Origin: Candidatus Heimdallarchaeota archaeon
GTDB taxonomy: Archaea > Asgardarchaeota > Heimdallarchaeia > Heimdallarchaeales > Heimdallarchaeaceae
Reading direction: 5' to 3'
Length of the DNA stretch: 37,369 nucleotides
NCBI GenBank assembly: GCA_021399395.1
Contig: JAAFKJ010000163.1
Location: 1 to 37,369, forward strand
Part shown: positions 24,462-32,464 of the stretch, piece by piece
Numbering within the stretch: the first letter of the stretch is position 1
How the letters are laid out: each line of letters starts with the position of its first letter
Made by a program: the position numbers and the translations under genes
The notes under the pieces: model-generated
The model's input: the letters and a program-made list of their open reading frames with translations, nothing else
The model's database searches: none
What the model was told of the DNA's origin: nothing

Positions 24462-25346
24462 CTAGATGTTATCATCAAGAACAAAAGAATAGTCTTCTGG
24501 AGGTTCTTGTCTCTTGATTTTGCGTATTTTCTTAATATATTTTAAAAACTGAGAATATCTATCGATAGTTTGTTTGTCTGTTAGTTCTTCCCAATCTGTT
24601 TCTGTCATTATTATTCGAATATCTTTTACCAGAATATCTAGCTCTGCAGCTGGTAACTCTGAGGCTAATTTCTTAGCTAAAGTGATATTCGCTGAATCTA
24701 CTCCAGGGATATCATATCTCTCAGGATCATTTTTCCATGCTTCAAAAGACGGAGCGAGTTCTTCAGTTGATAGAAGATCTACGATTCTATCTACTGTGAA
24801 AGGAAGTAATTCTTTAAACATTTTATATGCCTTAGCATATTTAGTTGAATGTTCAACATTCACCTGAAAATAGTCATCAGTTGGAAAGAGCTGAAGTATA
24901 CTCCTTATTTGGAAAATACCCATAGGAAACTCTAGTTCCAGGAATTTTGCTCTATAGGGATCATCCTCAAATGGAACCAGTCTTATTCCTAACAATTTTT
25001 CTCTTATTGTTAGTTTCCAAACCCTTGCAACTGCTTTCCTCTGAAAAGCTCCTGATAATTCTTCACTCTCGTGAAAGACATGAACAATAGGAAGTTTCCT
25101 TCTTGTTGCTCCACTATACAACTTTCTGAAACTTGTCGTATTGACTTCACTCCCTTTTGATCTAAGATTCTTAGATACGAATCTCACTTCATCATCCTTA
25201 TCTGTTAACTCCCATTCCAATCCCTCTATAATATTTATTAATTCAATTGTAACTTCACTACTATCCTCTATACAAATAATCTTTTTCAATATAAACCGAA
25301 AGCTTTTTTCCGATTCAGCTTTCATAAAATAAAGAATCAGCCTCAT
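24462..25346 (-). CDS. Uncharacterised cytoplasmic protein (294 aa)
   Basis: I do not recognise this protein. It has no signal peptide and no convincing membrane span. The first 130 residues mix strands and basic segments (FRFILKKIICIEDSSEVTIEL; RKLPIVHVFHESEEL; AVARVWKLTIREKLLGIRLVPF). The second half is helical and acidic (AKAYKMFKELLPFTVDRIVDLLS; ANITLAKKLASELPAAELDILVK) and ends KKIRKIKRQEPPEDYSFVLDD. No cysteine pairs, nucleotide-binding loop or metal motif are seen. It lies 25 bp downstream of the geranylgeranyl-reductase-like gene on the same strand, so cotranscription is possible. A TATATTTA string about 15 bp before the ATG may be incidental. Coding status is supported by length and by codon use like its neighbours. 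Confidence 0.7.
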   Translation of the reverse strand: MRLILYFMKAESEKSFRFILKKIICIEDSSEVTIELINIIEGLEWELTDKDDEVRFVSKNLRSKGSEVNTTSFRKLYSGATRRKLPIVHVFHESEELSGAFQRKAVARVWKLTIREKLLGIRLVPFEDDPYRAKFLELEFPMGIFQIRSILQLFPTDDYFQVNVEHSTKYAKAYKMFKELLPFTVDRIVDLLSTEELAPSFEAWKNDPERYDIPGVDSANITLAKKLASELPAAELDILVKDIRIIMTETDWEELTDKQTIDRYSQFLKYIKKIRKIKRQEPPEDYSFVLDDNI

Positions 25347-25371
25347 TTTTTAAATATAACTGCAAAAAAAC

Positions 25372-26730
25372 CTATTTTTCTTCTAATTTTGCGAATAAAT
25401 GCATCTGACCAAGCATCCACTCAAGGTATCTTCGAGTATGATATTTCTTTGGCATCTTCCTATAATGATTGTAGATTCTATTAGACATCGATATAGCTTT
25501 ACCCACTTTTAACATCAACCTTATCTTGGAAATGCCTTTGAAAAACGCTATAACCATCTTCAATGGACCGATCCTTGCATATTTTGCATGGATTAAGTTC
25601 TCAAAATCGCTTTTTGTCAAAATACCTTTCTTAATCAAGAAAGAAAAATCTTCCTCAGAAAAAGCAAGAAATTGTCGTCGCATCATGTCTAAAGCTGCAT
25701 TGTCTCTTCCTCTCTCTTTCATAAACTGCACTTGGTACTCCCACAAACTATCTATGGAAACTTCTTTTCGTCTCAGTGAATCAACAACAACTTCTGCTGC
25801 TATTTTTGCTGCTATCATAGCTGAACCGACCCCACAACCATTGCTAGGAATTACTTGACATGCTGCTTCACCTACTGCTAAAAATCCATACCAAACCATT
25901 GTGGTTGGTCTTCGAATAATTATGTCTCTGCCCCCTCCTCTTAACATTTCGTTTGAAATATTTCCTTTGGAGTTAACGAAATCGTTTACAATTGCTTTTG
26001 CTGATCTATCAGAATATCCCTTACCAACCCCTGCTCCAACATCTAAAATATTATCCTCTTCAAAATTTAACCAACTGTAACCCTTTTCATATCCATATCT
26101 ATAGTAAAGAATATCTTTCTCAATAGGGTGGGTTTGTAAATCTATGACTCCTTCTGAAACCTCATGTGATTCTCTGTGAGCTCTTGCAAGATCTTCCTTT
26201 TCGATTTTGATATTCAAGTCTAAAACTTCAATATTACTGGAAAGAATACGAGCTTTGCCAGAACAATCTACGACCAATTGAGCATTTTCAATGCTACCAT
26301 CCTTCTTCTTAACTCCAACTACCCATTGACCTCTCCCCATTGGTTCAATAATTTCTGTCTCAAAAAGGAATTCAGCTCCAGCTTTTTCAGCTGATTTTAC
26401 TAATCTTTCTAAGAACAATTTTCTATCAACTATCCAATAATCATAGTGACTCAGGTGAATTATGCTTTCTAGATTTGGTGATAAAACTGCTAAGTGATCC
26501 CTATCTCTCTTTCTTTCTTCACCTTTAGGAGCAGGAATTCCTGAATAAGAAAAAGCTTTCTTCTCGATAGAATCGCACCAATCGTGTTCAATTTCATTTC
26601 TTGATTGTTTTTCAAAGACTTTTACTTTTAATCTAGCATTTGCTAAGTGAAAAGCCAATACACAACCTGCGATTCCTCCACCAACGATAATAACATCGAT
26701 TTCTTTCTTCTTTTTCTTACTTTTAGGCAT
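25372..26730 (-). CDS. FAD-dependent geranylgeranyl reductase family protein
   Basis: The 452-aa flavoprotein has the N-terminal dinucleotide-binding motif DVIIVGGGIAGCVLAFHLA (GxGxxG at 17-22) with an acidic end of the second strand (VFEK). The second FAD signature region is GFLAVGEAACQVIPSNGCGVGSA, about 285-305. This is the layout of the geranylgeranyl reductase family, whose archaeal members saturate the isoprenoid chains of membrane lipids, using FAD. Other relatives are hydroxylases or halogenases, so lipid reduction is likely but not proven. ATG 26730 is chosen over TTG 26733. The long basic C-terminal part (FFKGISKIRLMLKVGKAISM) may associate with the membrane. It may form an operon with the unknown gene downstream. 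Confidence 0.8.
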   Translation of the reverse strand: MPKSKKKKKEIDVIIVGGGIAGCVLAFHLANARLKVKVFEKQSRNEIEHDWCDSIEKKAFSYSGIPAPKGEERKRDRDHLAVLSPNLESIIHLSHYDYWIVDRKLFLERLVKSAEKAGAEFLFETEIIEPMGRGQWVVGVKKKDGSIENAQLVVDCSGKARILSSNIEVLDLNIKIEKEDLARAHRESHEVSEGVIDLQTHPIEKDILYYRYGYEKGYSWLNFEEDNILDVGAGVGKGYSDRSAKAIVNDFVNSKGNISNEMLRGGGRDIIIRRPTTMVWYGFLAVGEAACQVIPSNGCGVGSAMIAAKIAAEVVVDSLRRKEVSIDSLWEYQVQFMKERGRDNAALDMMRRQFLAFSEEDFSFLIKKGILTKSDFENLIHAKYARIGPLKMVIAFFKGISKIRLMLKVGKAISMSNRIYNHYRKMPKKYHTRRYLEWMLGQMHLFAKLEEK

Positions 26731-26789
26731 CAATTTGAATAAAGATTACATATTCTTTAGTTTTATCCAAAATATGTAGTAATATGGAA

Positions 26790-27416
26790 CTAAGACCATA
26801 GTATCTCTAACAAGTAGGTCAAACCTGCAACCAGTAAAGCAGCAGGTAATATCTTCAGAGCATAGACGAGTTTATTTTCTTTAGAAACCGCACCTAGAAA
26901 GACACCTAATACAATTACTTCAACAAAAACTATTGAGAAGGATATGATATAGGCTGCTAATATTGATAAACCTGCTAGAACAAAGAAGAAAGGACATATC
27001 GCTAGAAGTGAAAATAGAAATGGTGAGATTCCATCTACAGCTGCTATTATCAATGAAGTCCAGAAATTTGCTTTGGTGATTTTTGTATTATTCAAATCAG
27101 TAACCATGATCTCTTCAAGCTCTTTTACTTCCTTTGTTCGTTCTGCTCTTTCTGTTAAATAAGCTATCCAAAAGCCTGAAACACCCATGGCAATACTTGC
27201 ACCTAATCCAGTAGAGATGAGAATTTTTGCACTCTCAACACTTTCTGCAGGATCAAGTCCAAAACCAGTAACAACCATAGAACCAAGAATTATTCCTAAA
27301 GCTGTAAGTGCTCCATCAAAACCGTTCATTACAAAATATCTACGTAAAATATTTTCTCCCTCGGTCATAGACAGAATCTGTCTGATTTCTTGAATCTTTT
27401 TCAATTTCTTAATCAC
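26790..27416 (-). CDS. VIT1/CCC1-like divalent metal transporter
   Basis: The 208-aa integral membrane protein has about five spans (33-52, 62-86, 118-146, 148-175, 185-206). The opening RRYFVMNGFDGALTALGIILGSMV matches the first helix of VIT1/CCC1-family proteins (DG-x-x-T-x-L-G), which move Fe2+ or Mn2+ across membranes. The hydrophilic segment between spans 2 and 3 (ERAERTKEVKELEEIMVTDL) corresponds to the metal-binding cytoplasmic region, though shorter and with fewer acidic ligands than in classical members. The GTG start at 27416 is the first of the frame; an internal ATG at codon 17 would still leave all spans. It is divergent from the DNA methyltransferase gene. Specific metal unknown. 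Confidence 0.75.
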   Translation of the reverse strand: MIKKLKKIQEIRQILSMTEGENILRRYFVMNGFDGALTALGIILGSMVVTGFGLDPAESVESAKILISTGLGASIAMGVSGFWIAYLTERAERTKEVKELEEIMVTDLNNTKITKANFWTSLIIAAVDGISPFLFSLLAICPFFFVLAGLSILAAYIISFSIVFVEVIVLGVFLGAVSKENKLVYALKILPAALLVAGLTYLLEILWS

Positions 27417-27430
27417 TATATGTTTTTAAT

Positions 27431-27441
27431 AAGGATTCCTT
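27431..27441. promoter_or_regulatory. Short palindrome before the VIT-like gene
   Basis: AAGGATTCCTT is an 11-bp palindrome (AAGGA, T, TCCTT) 15 bp before the GTG start of the minus-strand transporter gene and a few bp after a TATA-like CATAAAG read on that strand. It may be a regulator site, but a palindrome this short can occur by chance. Confidence 0.25.
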
Positions 27442-27551
27442 CTTTATGATTGATATAAACTTTTTGAATAGAATAGACACAACCTTTTCACAATTTGACT
27501 CGTGATATGTAATAGACTTTTTATACTGAAAAATGATACTTAACTTGAGAT

Positions 27552-28517
27552 ATGACTTCATCAGAAAAATCTAGAAATAGGCGTAAATATATCCCTAATA
27601 AGGCTGCACTAGATTTTGAACCCACAATGGATTGGACAAAGTTAGAAGCTAAGAATGAATACCTTCAAAAGAATTTTGAATTCAAAGTTGATTTAATCAG
27701 TTATGATGATTGTATTGAGGGTATGAAGGCATTACCTGATGAAAGTGTGAATATGGTTCTAGCAGATCCTCCTTTTGGAATAGAATTCCATAAAATGGAA
27801 ACGATGTATAATAGGAAAAGCGAGAATGTTGTTGAAGGGTACCAAGAAGTTAAGATTGAAAACTACGACCAATTTACATTTGAATGGATAAAAGAAATAC
27901 CCAGAATTATGAAAGAGGATGCTGGTGCCTGGATTTTTAGTGGGTGGACTAATTTGAAAGATATTTTATTTGCATTAGAGATGAATAATTTAAGTGTAGT
28001 AAACCACATTATCTGGAAATATCAGTTTGGAGTCTTTACTAAGAGGAAATTTGTTTCAAGTCATTATCACATTCTTTTTGCTGTTAAAAACAAAAAGAAA
28101 TATTTTTTTAATAAAATTGAGCACTACCCAGAAGATGTATGGATTATAAACAGGAAATATATGCCTGGAATTAAGAAGAACGCTACAAAACTTCCTACAA
28201 ATGTAGTTTTAAGATGTATAGATTTCGGTAGCAGACCAGGGGACTTGATTTTTGATCCATTTATGGGGAATGGAACAACTGCAACTGCCTCCAAAGGCTC
28301 TTTCAGGCATTTTATGGGTTTTGAGATGAACAAAGATTTGAAAGAGATTATTGAATGGAACTTAAACAAAGTAGAATTAGGAGAATTATATTTGCCGTAT
28401 TCAGAAAGATTTGACTCAAGTGTTGAAAAAGCAAAAGTAAAATTCAATAAAAAACAGAAATCTCAAGAAAAAAAAGAAAATAATGAAAAAAAATCCGAAC
28501 TAATGGATTTTATCTAA
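27552..28517 (+). CDS. DNA methyltransferase, beta-class amino-methyltransferase
   Basis: The 321-aa protein has motif IV LADPPFG (Asp72-Pro-Pro-Phe75) before the S-adenosylmethionine motif I FDPFMGNGTTA (235-244). That order defines beta-class enzymes making N6-methyladenine or N4-methylcytosine in DNA. The central part (about 80-200, with WIFSGWTNLKDI and HYHILFAVK) matches the remaining catalytic motifs and target-recognition segment. A lysine-rich tail ends the protein. The sequence target cannot be read. A TATA-like TTTTTATA lies about 30 nt before the ATG with no GGTGA, fitting a leaderless or short-leader transcript. It ends in a 4-bp convergent overlap with a putative endonuclease gene, the usual arrangement of a type II restriction-modification pair. 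Confidence 0.85.
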   Translation: MTSSEKSRNRRKYIPNKAALDFEPTMDWTKLEAKNEYLQKNFEFKVDLISYDDCIEGMKALPDESVNMVLADPPFGIEFHKMETMYNRKSENVVEGYQEVKIENYDQFTFEWIKEIPRIMKEDAGAWIFSGWTNLKDILFALEMNNLSVVNHIIWKYQFGVFTKRKFVSSHYHILFAVKNKKKYFFNKIEHYPEDVWIINRKYMPGIKKNATKLPTNVVLRCIDFGSRPGDLIFDPFMGNGTTATASKGSFRHFMGFEMNKDLKEIIEWNLNKVELGELYLPYSERFDSSVEKAKVKFNKKQKSQEKKENNEKKSELMDFI

Positions 28518-29194
28518 TAGTCTAACAATGTTTTATTGGTAGGTTTTGTTAGAGGTGCTTTAGTAACTTTTAATGTAAACTTTGATCTTCTAGGAGACCC
28601 ATCAGCATTGCGCATATCTTTCTGAAAGTAACCAATCCATTTCTTTGAGATTCCCTCATTCAAAATATCTCTATCTATCAAAATGAAGTTAATATCTCTG
28701 ATTTTGAATGATTTCTTCCTTTTTCTAGACGGAGCACCTCTTTCAATTCGTTTCTTAACATAATCACTTTTTCCTCCCTTTAGTTTTTGATGCCATATTT
28801 TAAAATCTTCATTTTCATCAAATTCAGCTTCCCCACAGATAATTATGTAACCAATTCCTCCATATTCTTCAATACACGATTCAACTGCTTCGCAATCATT
28901 TAGAATTATCCAGGGGTGACTACTTGAATTCTCTATGTGAGCTTTAAAATCCCATGGTATCTCATTGAAATAGTCAAACACTGTATTTCCAAATTTAGGA
29001 CCCATTTTCCCACCTATTCGTTTTGTTAGAAGATTCCTCAGTTTGTACTCAATATACCAACCTATCCATTCCATCTGTTTCCATTGAAAATCTACTTCTT
29101 TCATTTCAAGGATGGCTTCCTTCCCATCAATTTTTTTTTCAAGCTCAGAGTTAATTAAACTAAATATTCTATGTACACTTTTTTGAAAATCCAT
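28514..29194 (-). CDS. Putative type II restriction endonuclease
   Basis: The 226-aa protein is assigned mainly by position, tail to tail with the DNA methyltransferase (4-bp overlap). Supporting sequence features are GGKMGPKFGNTVFDYF and then NEIPWDFKAHIE, where Asp82-Phe-Lys84 could be the (D/E)xK half of a PD-(D/E)xK nuclease and Asp74 or an upstream Glu its partner. The spacing is tighter than the textbook motif. The later IIICGEAEFDE and KIWHQKLKGGKSDYVKKR are consistent with a DNA-handling enzyme, and no signal peptide or membrane span is present. It could instead be an unrelated nuclease. Its start is 90 bp from the divergent nurA start, so the two promoters share that spacer. Confidence 0.6.
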   Translation of the reverse strand: MDFQKSVHRIFSLINSELEKKIDGKEAILEMKEVDFQWKQMEWIGWYIEYKLRNLLTKRIGGKMGPKFGNTVFDYFNEIPWDFKAHIENSSSHPWIILNDCEAVESCIEEYGGIGYIIICGEAEFDENEDFKIWHQKLKGGKSDYVKKRIERGAPSRKRKKSFKIRDINFILIDRDILNEGISKKWIGYFQKDMRNADGSPRRSKFTLKVTKAPLTKPTNKTLLDY

Positions 29195-29250
29195 TTAAAT
29201 GTACGATAAATCAACAAATTTAAAGTTTTCTTAATTTTCTAATCACTTTT

Positions 29251-29278
29251 ACACTTTTAAGACACTCTCCAAAAGTGT
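29251..29278. promoter_or_regulatory. Perfect spaced dyad at the nurA operon promoter
   Basis: ACACTTTT (29251-29258) and AAAAGTGT (29271-29278) form an 8-bp perfect inverted repeat with a 12-bp spacer. The left arm overlaps a TATA-like CTTTTAA about 25-30 nt before the ATG at 29285 and the right arm ends 6 nt before it, so a bound protein would cover the expected initiation site. A further CACTTTT lies just to the left (29244-29250). Confidence 0.5.
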
Positions 29279-29284
29279 TTTAAA

Positions 29285-30640
29285 ATGAATTTTCCATTCA
29301 TTAATGAGGAGCTCTCAATGCAAGTTTTTTTTGATAAGACCCTAGAGAAGGAATTCGAGAAAATTTATACGAAATTCAAGTCTATTGAGCTACAAGATGA
29401 TAAAGCTTATACTCAAGATCTAGATTACCTAACTAAACGACTCCAAGTTTTCGATCCTTGTCCATCAATATGTAAAAAAGAAAATTTTAATTCTGCAGCA
29501 ATCGATGGTTCTGGTGCAGAAAGCATTATATCTCTGAATGATATTTCTATACATCTACTTACAGCTGCATTTGCTGCAGATAGAACTCATTTTGCGGAAG
29601 GTACAACTAGACATCTAAAGGTCTCACCTCCGGTCTGTACTCATCCTGAAGGAATAACTAGGTTAATCCTTCTAAGAGAAGATAAGAAAAACGAAGTGTG
29701 GAAGGAGTTTCTTGATTTCATACTTTACAATTACAATGAGAGCTTAGAAGATGTAGTTACAAGGGTTCTGAGAGATATAGTTGCAACCGCTTTCAAGGAT
29801 AAAAAACCAAATGATCCTATACCTAAATTAACCACTGAAATGAACATCAGAATGGTGGCTAAATTAATAGGGTTAAAACTTCACAAAGAAGACTTCAAGA
29901 AATTTTCATCGTGGATGGTTTCACCAAGGGCAAATGCACCAAGAGGATGGTTTGAGCAATTCAGAGAAGTTCTTGAATATGCAATAGCAAAAGCTCTTTT
30001 GGATTCAGATACTCATTTCAAATATCTCTTCATTGATGGCTCGATGAATATGTTGATGGACCCAGGACAGAAGCAACCTCGATTAGCTCCTAACTACTTG
30101 CTTCGTGACATCAATTTGAATGCTTTTAAGAATGAAACTTGTGTTGTAGCAGTAAGCAAAACAACCACTTTCCCATATATCTATAGGCTTGCACTTGACT
30201 TAGAGAAAAGTCTCGGAAAAGAGAAAAAGTGGTTTATTCGCGTACCAACTAAATCAAGAGACAATTTTACCTTGAATATTCTAAAAGATCGACCTCATAT
30301 TCCTCCCGCTTACGGAGTCACTTATCTCTTCCATTTCTCATCAGATGTTCCTATTTTACGTATAGATTTAGATGAAAAATGGTGGAAGGAAAATATATCT
30401 TCAAAAGATAAGAAGAAAGAGACAGAAAATGAGATCAATCTTTTCAAAGATATTGACTGGTTAGCAAGAGATGTTCGATATTACGGATATTTCTTTGATT
30501 TGGCATTTGCTCATAATACAACTATCGTCCGTTTTCCTGAACGAGATGATGTTGCAGAAAGAATGATTGATTACTTTACAGAAAAAGGGGAAGACCCCAA
30601 AATGTTTATACATCCAAGAAAAAGATTAGGATTAATGTAG
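29285..30640 (+). CDS. nurA: NurA 5'-3' nuclease
   Basis: The 451-aa NurA-domain nuclease works with the HerA hexamer and Mre11-Rad50 to resect DNA double-strand ends for homologous recombination. The two metal-binding aspartate motifs are visible: AAIDGSG with Asp74 and FIDGSMNML with Asp251. FFDLAFAHNTTIVRFPE near the C-terminus is the third conserved region, probably carrying the catalytic His and part of the HerA contact. It is at the upper end of the NurA length range. It is the first gene of a four-gene operon (herA starts within about 14 bp, then mre11 and rad50), with the dyad at 29251-29278 in its promoter. No GGTGA precedes the ATG, fitting a leaderless start. Confidence 0.9.
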   Translation: MNFPFINEELSMQVFFDKTLEKEFEKIYTKFKSIELQDDKAYTQDLDYLTKRLQVFDPCPSICKKENFNSAAIDGSGAESIISLNDISIHLLTAAFAADRTHFAEGTTRHLKVSPPVCTHPEGITRLILLREDKKNEVWKEFLDFILYNYNESLEDVVTRVLRDIVATAFKDKKPNDPIPKLTTEMNIRMVAKLIGLKLHKEDFKKFSSWMVSPRANAPRGWFEQFREVLEYAIAKALLDSDTHFKYLFIDGSMNMLMDPGQKQPRLAPNYLLRDINLNAFKNETCVVAVSKTTTFPYIYRLALDLEKSLGKEKKWFIRVPTKSRDNFTLNILKDRPHIPPAYGVTYLFHFSSDVPILRIDLDEKWWKENISSKDKKKETENEINLFKDIDWLARDVRYYGYFFDLAFAHNTTIVRFPERDDVAERMIDYFTEKGEDPKMFIHPRKRLGLM

Positions 30641-30643
30641 AAA

Positions 30644-30648
30644 GGTGA
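30644..30648 (+). promoter_or_regulatory. Ribosome binding site deciding the herA start
   Basis: GGTGA at 30644-30648 contains the GTG at 30645, so that GTG is better read as part of the ribosome binding site. The GTG at 30654 lies 5 nt downstream, the same 4-5 nt spacing as at 1911, 12275, 15477 and 32465. Confidence 0.55.
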
Positions 30649-30653
30649 TAAGA

Positions 30654-32453
30654 GTGGAATTAGAACTACCAGAACCAATAGGTGTTTTAGCAGAAGGTGA
30701 TATATCTACCTTAGATGTTGTATGTGCAGATATTAGGTTTCAAATCGGTGAAATACTGATAATCAAGCACCCCGGTGAATTTCGTTATTTCTTGTTTAGA
30801 GTTATGAACTATGAAAATATTCTTCGTAGTATTCGTGATATGACAGAATTAGCTGCAAATTTTTTGAAGAACAGAGAAGCCTACATTGCGAGGGTTGAAT
30901 CAGACAAATTAGTAAAAGTCCATGGGTTGTTAATGGGTTACAGTGAGTATGATTCAGATCAAAGTAAATGGGTATTTAAGAAACCTAGAATCTTACCTCC
31001 TCACTTTTCAGAAGTATATAGAGGTGCAGAATGCCAAGACGCTCTAGCAGATCTGTTAGAGGATGAAATTGGAAAACATATTGAAGTAGGAAAATTATTG
31101 GTTGGCACTACAAGTATGGAAATTCCAATTAAAATTAATTTAGAATCTCTCCCAATGCATGTACAAGTTGCAGGTACAACAGGTGCAGGAAAATCTTTCT
31201 TCATGTTGACTTTTATCACCTCAGCATTGAAAACAAATCTAACTAATTGGGCTTTGAATAAAGATATCAAAGAAAAAGTTTCAGTGTTTATGGTTGATGT
31301 TCATGATGAATATATGAAAGGATTACCCTTCCAAGATAAAAGAAAAGGAATTATTGATGTAGCTAATTCTGTTTTAAAGGGAGGAAATGATCATTATGAT
31401 GCACTTTTTGGAGATAAGTTTTATCTAACAAGAGATTTAGACGCAATTCCAACTGAAATGCAGAAAATTGCTAAGGCCATACGATTTAGGAGACAAGATC
31501 TTTATGTAAGTGATATAACTTCAGTGATGACAGTATCAGACCAGATGCTCGGATTTATGAATAGAGCTCGAGGTATAGAAAACGATTGGATAACAAAAAT
31601 TGATGAATTAGATGATACTGAAACACTTGGATTTGCTCCAGGGACAGTTAGTGCTGTAAAACGAAGATTATACCCGATAATTAAATCACCGATTTTTACT
31701 AAAGACGAATACAGCGATTTAGCAGAGATTGTCTTTAATCTAGAGCAAGGTCATTTCTATAATTTTAGTACTGCTCTTCTTTCATCTAGCGAACAATTTG
31801 TTGTGATTACAATGGTTGCAAGAACTCTCTTTGCATTAAGACAAGCATTGATGTCTTCAACAAAATGGGATCAATTTAAAGAACAAGTCTACTCAAAATT
31901 GCCACTTAAAATTGCACAAGAATTACTAGGTGAAACAGCTAACAGCAAATACTCAATTAAAGACCTTTATGTTGTTGGAAAAGATAAAATGAAAACCGTT
32001 GATCAACTTCCAATCGTGATGATAACAGTTGAAGAGGCACCAAGTATTCTAGGTTCTCAGATGTCTAAGGAAGGAAATGTTTTCATCGATATTTCCAGAC
32101 AAGGAAGGAAATTTAGAATTGGTTTGTTGTTGATTACCCAGAATATATCTTCTATGGAACCAGTAATCCTAGCTAATACAAATACAGAGCTTAACATGAT
32201 GCTAGGTAATGAAATAGAAATCCGAATGGCAATACTTAACGCGAGTAATAACATAGCTGGATTTGAAAACGAGTTTAAGGTTTTAAGCAGAGGAGAAGCT
32301 ATTCTTACAAATTCTCTAAGAAATGTACCCTTACCTGTAAAAGTTAGTAATGTTCCTCTGTATATAGAGGAGGAGCTACCCTTCTTTGAGAAACCTTTCG
32401 AGAAACTTAAAATCAAGAAAACAAAAACACAATCAACAGAAGTTCCACTTTAG
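30654..32453 (+). CDS. herA: HerA hexameric DNA translocase/helicase
   Basis: The 599-aa protein has an N-terminal beta-barrel (HAS-barrel) region (about 1-140) followed by a FtsK/HerA-type ATPase domain. Walker A is GTTGAGKS (about 174-181), and the Walker B region is VSVFMVDVHDEY, with the conserved Asp-x-x-x-Glu. ITQNISSMEPVILANTNTELNMMLGNE is the sensor and arginine-finger end typical of HerA. The hexamer pumps DNA for NurA and cooperates with Mre11-Rad50 in end resection. The C-terminal basic tail is usual. The start at GTG 30654 is preferred over GTG 30645 because the latter lies inside the GGTGA. The gene follows nurA by 13 bp and precedes mre11 by 11 bp. Confidence 0.9.
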   Translation: MELELPEPIGVLAEGDISTLDVVCADIRFQIGEILIIKHPGEFRYFLFRVMNYENILRSIRDMTELAANFLKNREAYIARVESDKLVKVHGLLMGYSEYDSDQSKWVFKKPRILPPHFSEVYRGAECQDALADLLEDEIGKHIEVGKLLVGTTSMEIPIKINLESLPMHVQVAGTTGAGKSFFMLTFITSALKTNLTNWALNKDIKEKVSVFMVDVHDEYMKGLPFQDKRKGIIDVANSVLKGGNDHYDALFGDKFYLTRDLDAIPTEMQKIAKAIRFRRQDLYVSDITSVMTVSDQMLGFMNRARGIENDWITKIDELDDTETLGFAPGTVSAVKRRLYPIIKSPIFTKDEYSDLAEIVFNLEQGHFYNFSTALLSSSEQFVVITMVARTLFALRQALMSSTKWDQFKEQVYSKLPLKIAQELLGETANSKYSIKDLYVVGKDKMKTVDQLPIVMITVEEAPSILGSQMSKEGNVFIDISRQGRKFRIGLLLITQNISSMEPVILANTNTELNMMLGNEIEIRMAILNASNNIAGFENEFKVLSRGEAILTNSLRNVPLPVKVSNVPLYIEEELPFFEKPFEKLKIKKTKTQSTEVPL

Positions 32454-32464
32454 ATGGTGAATAT

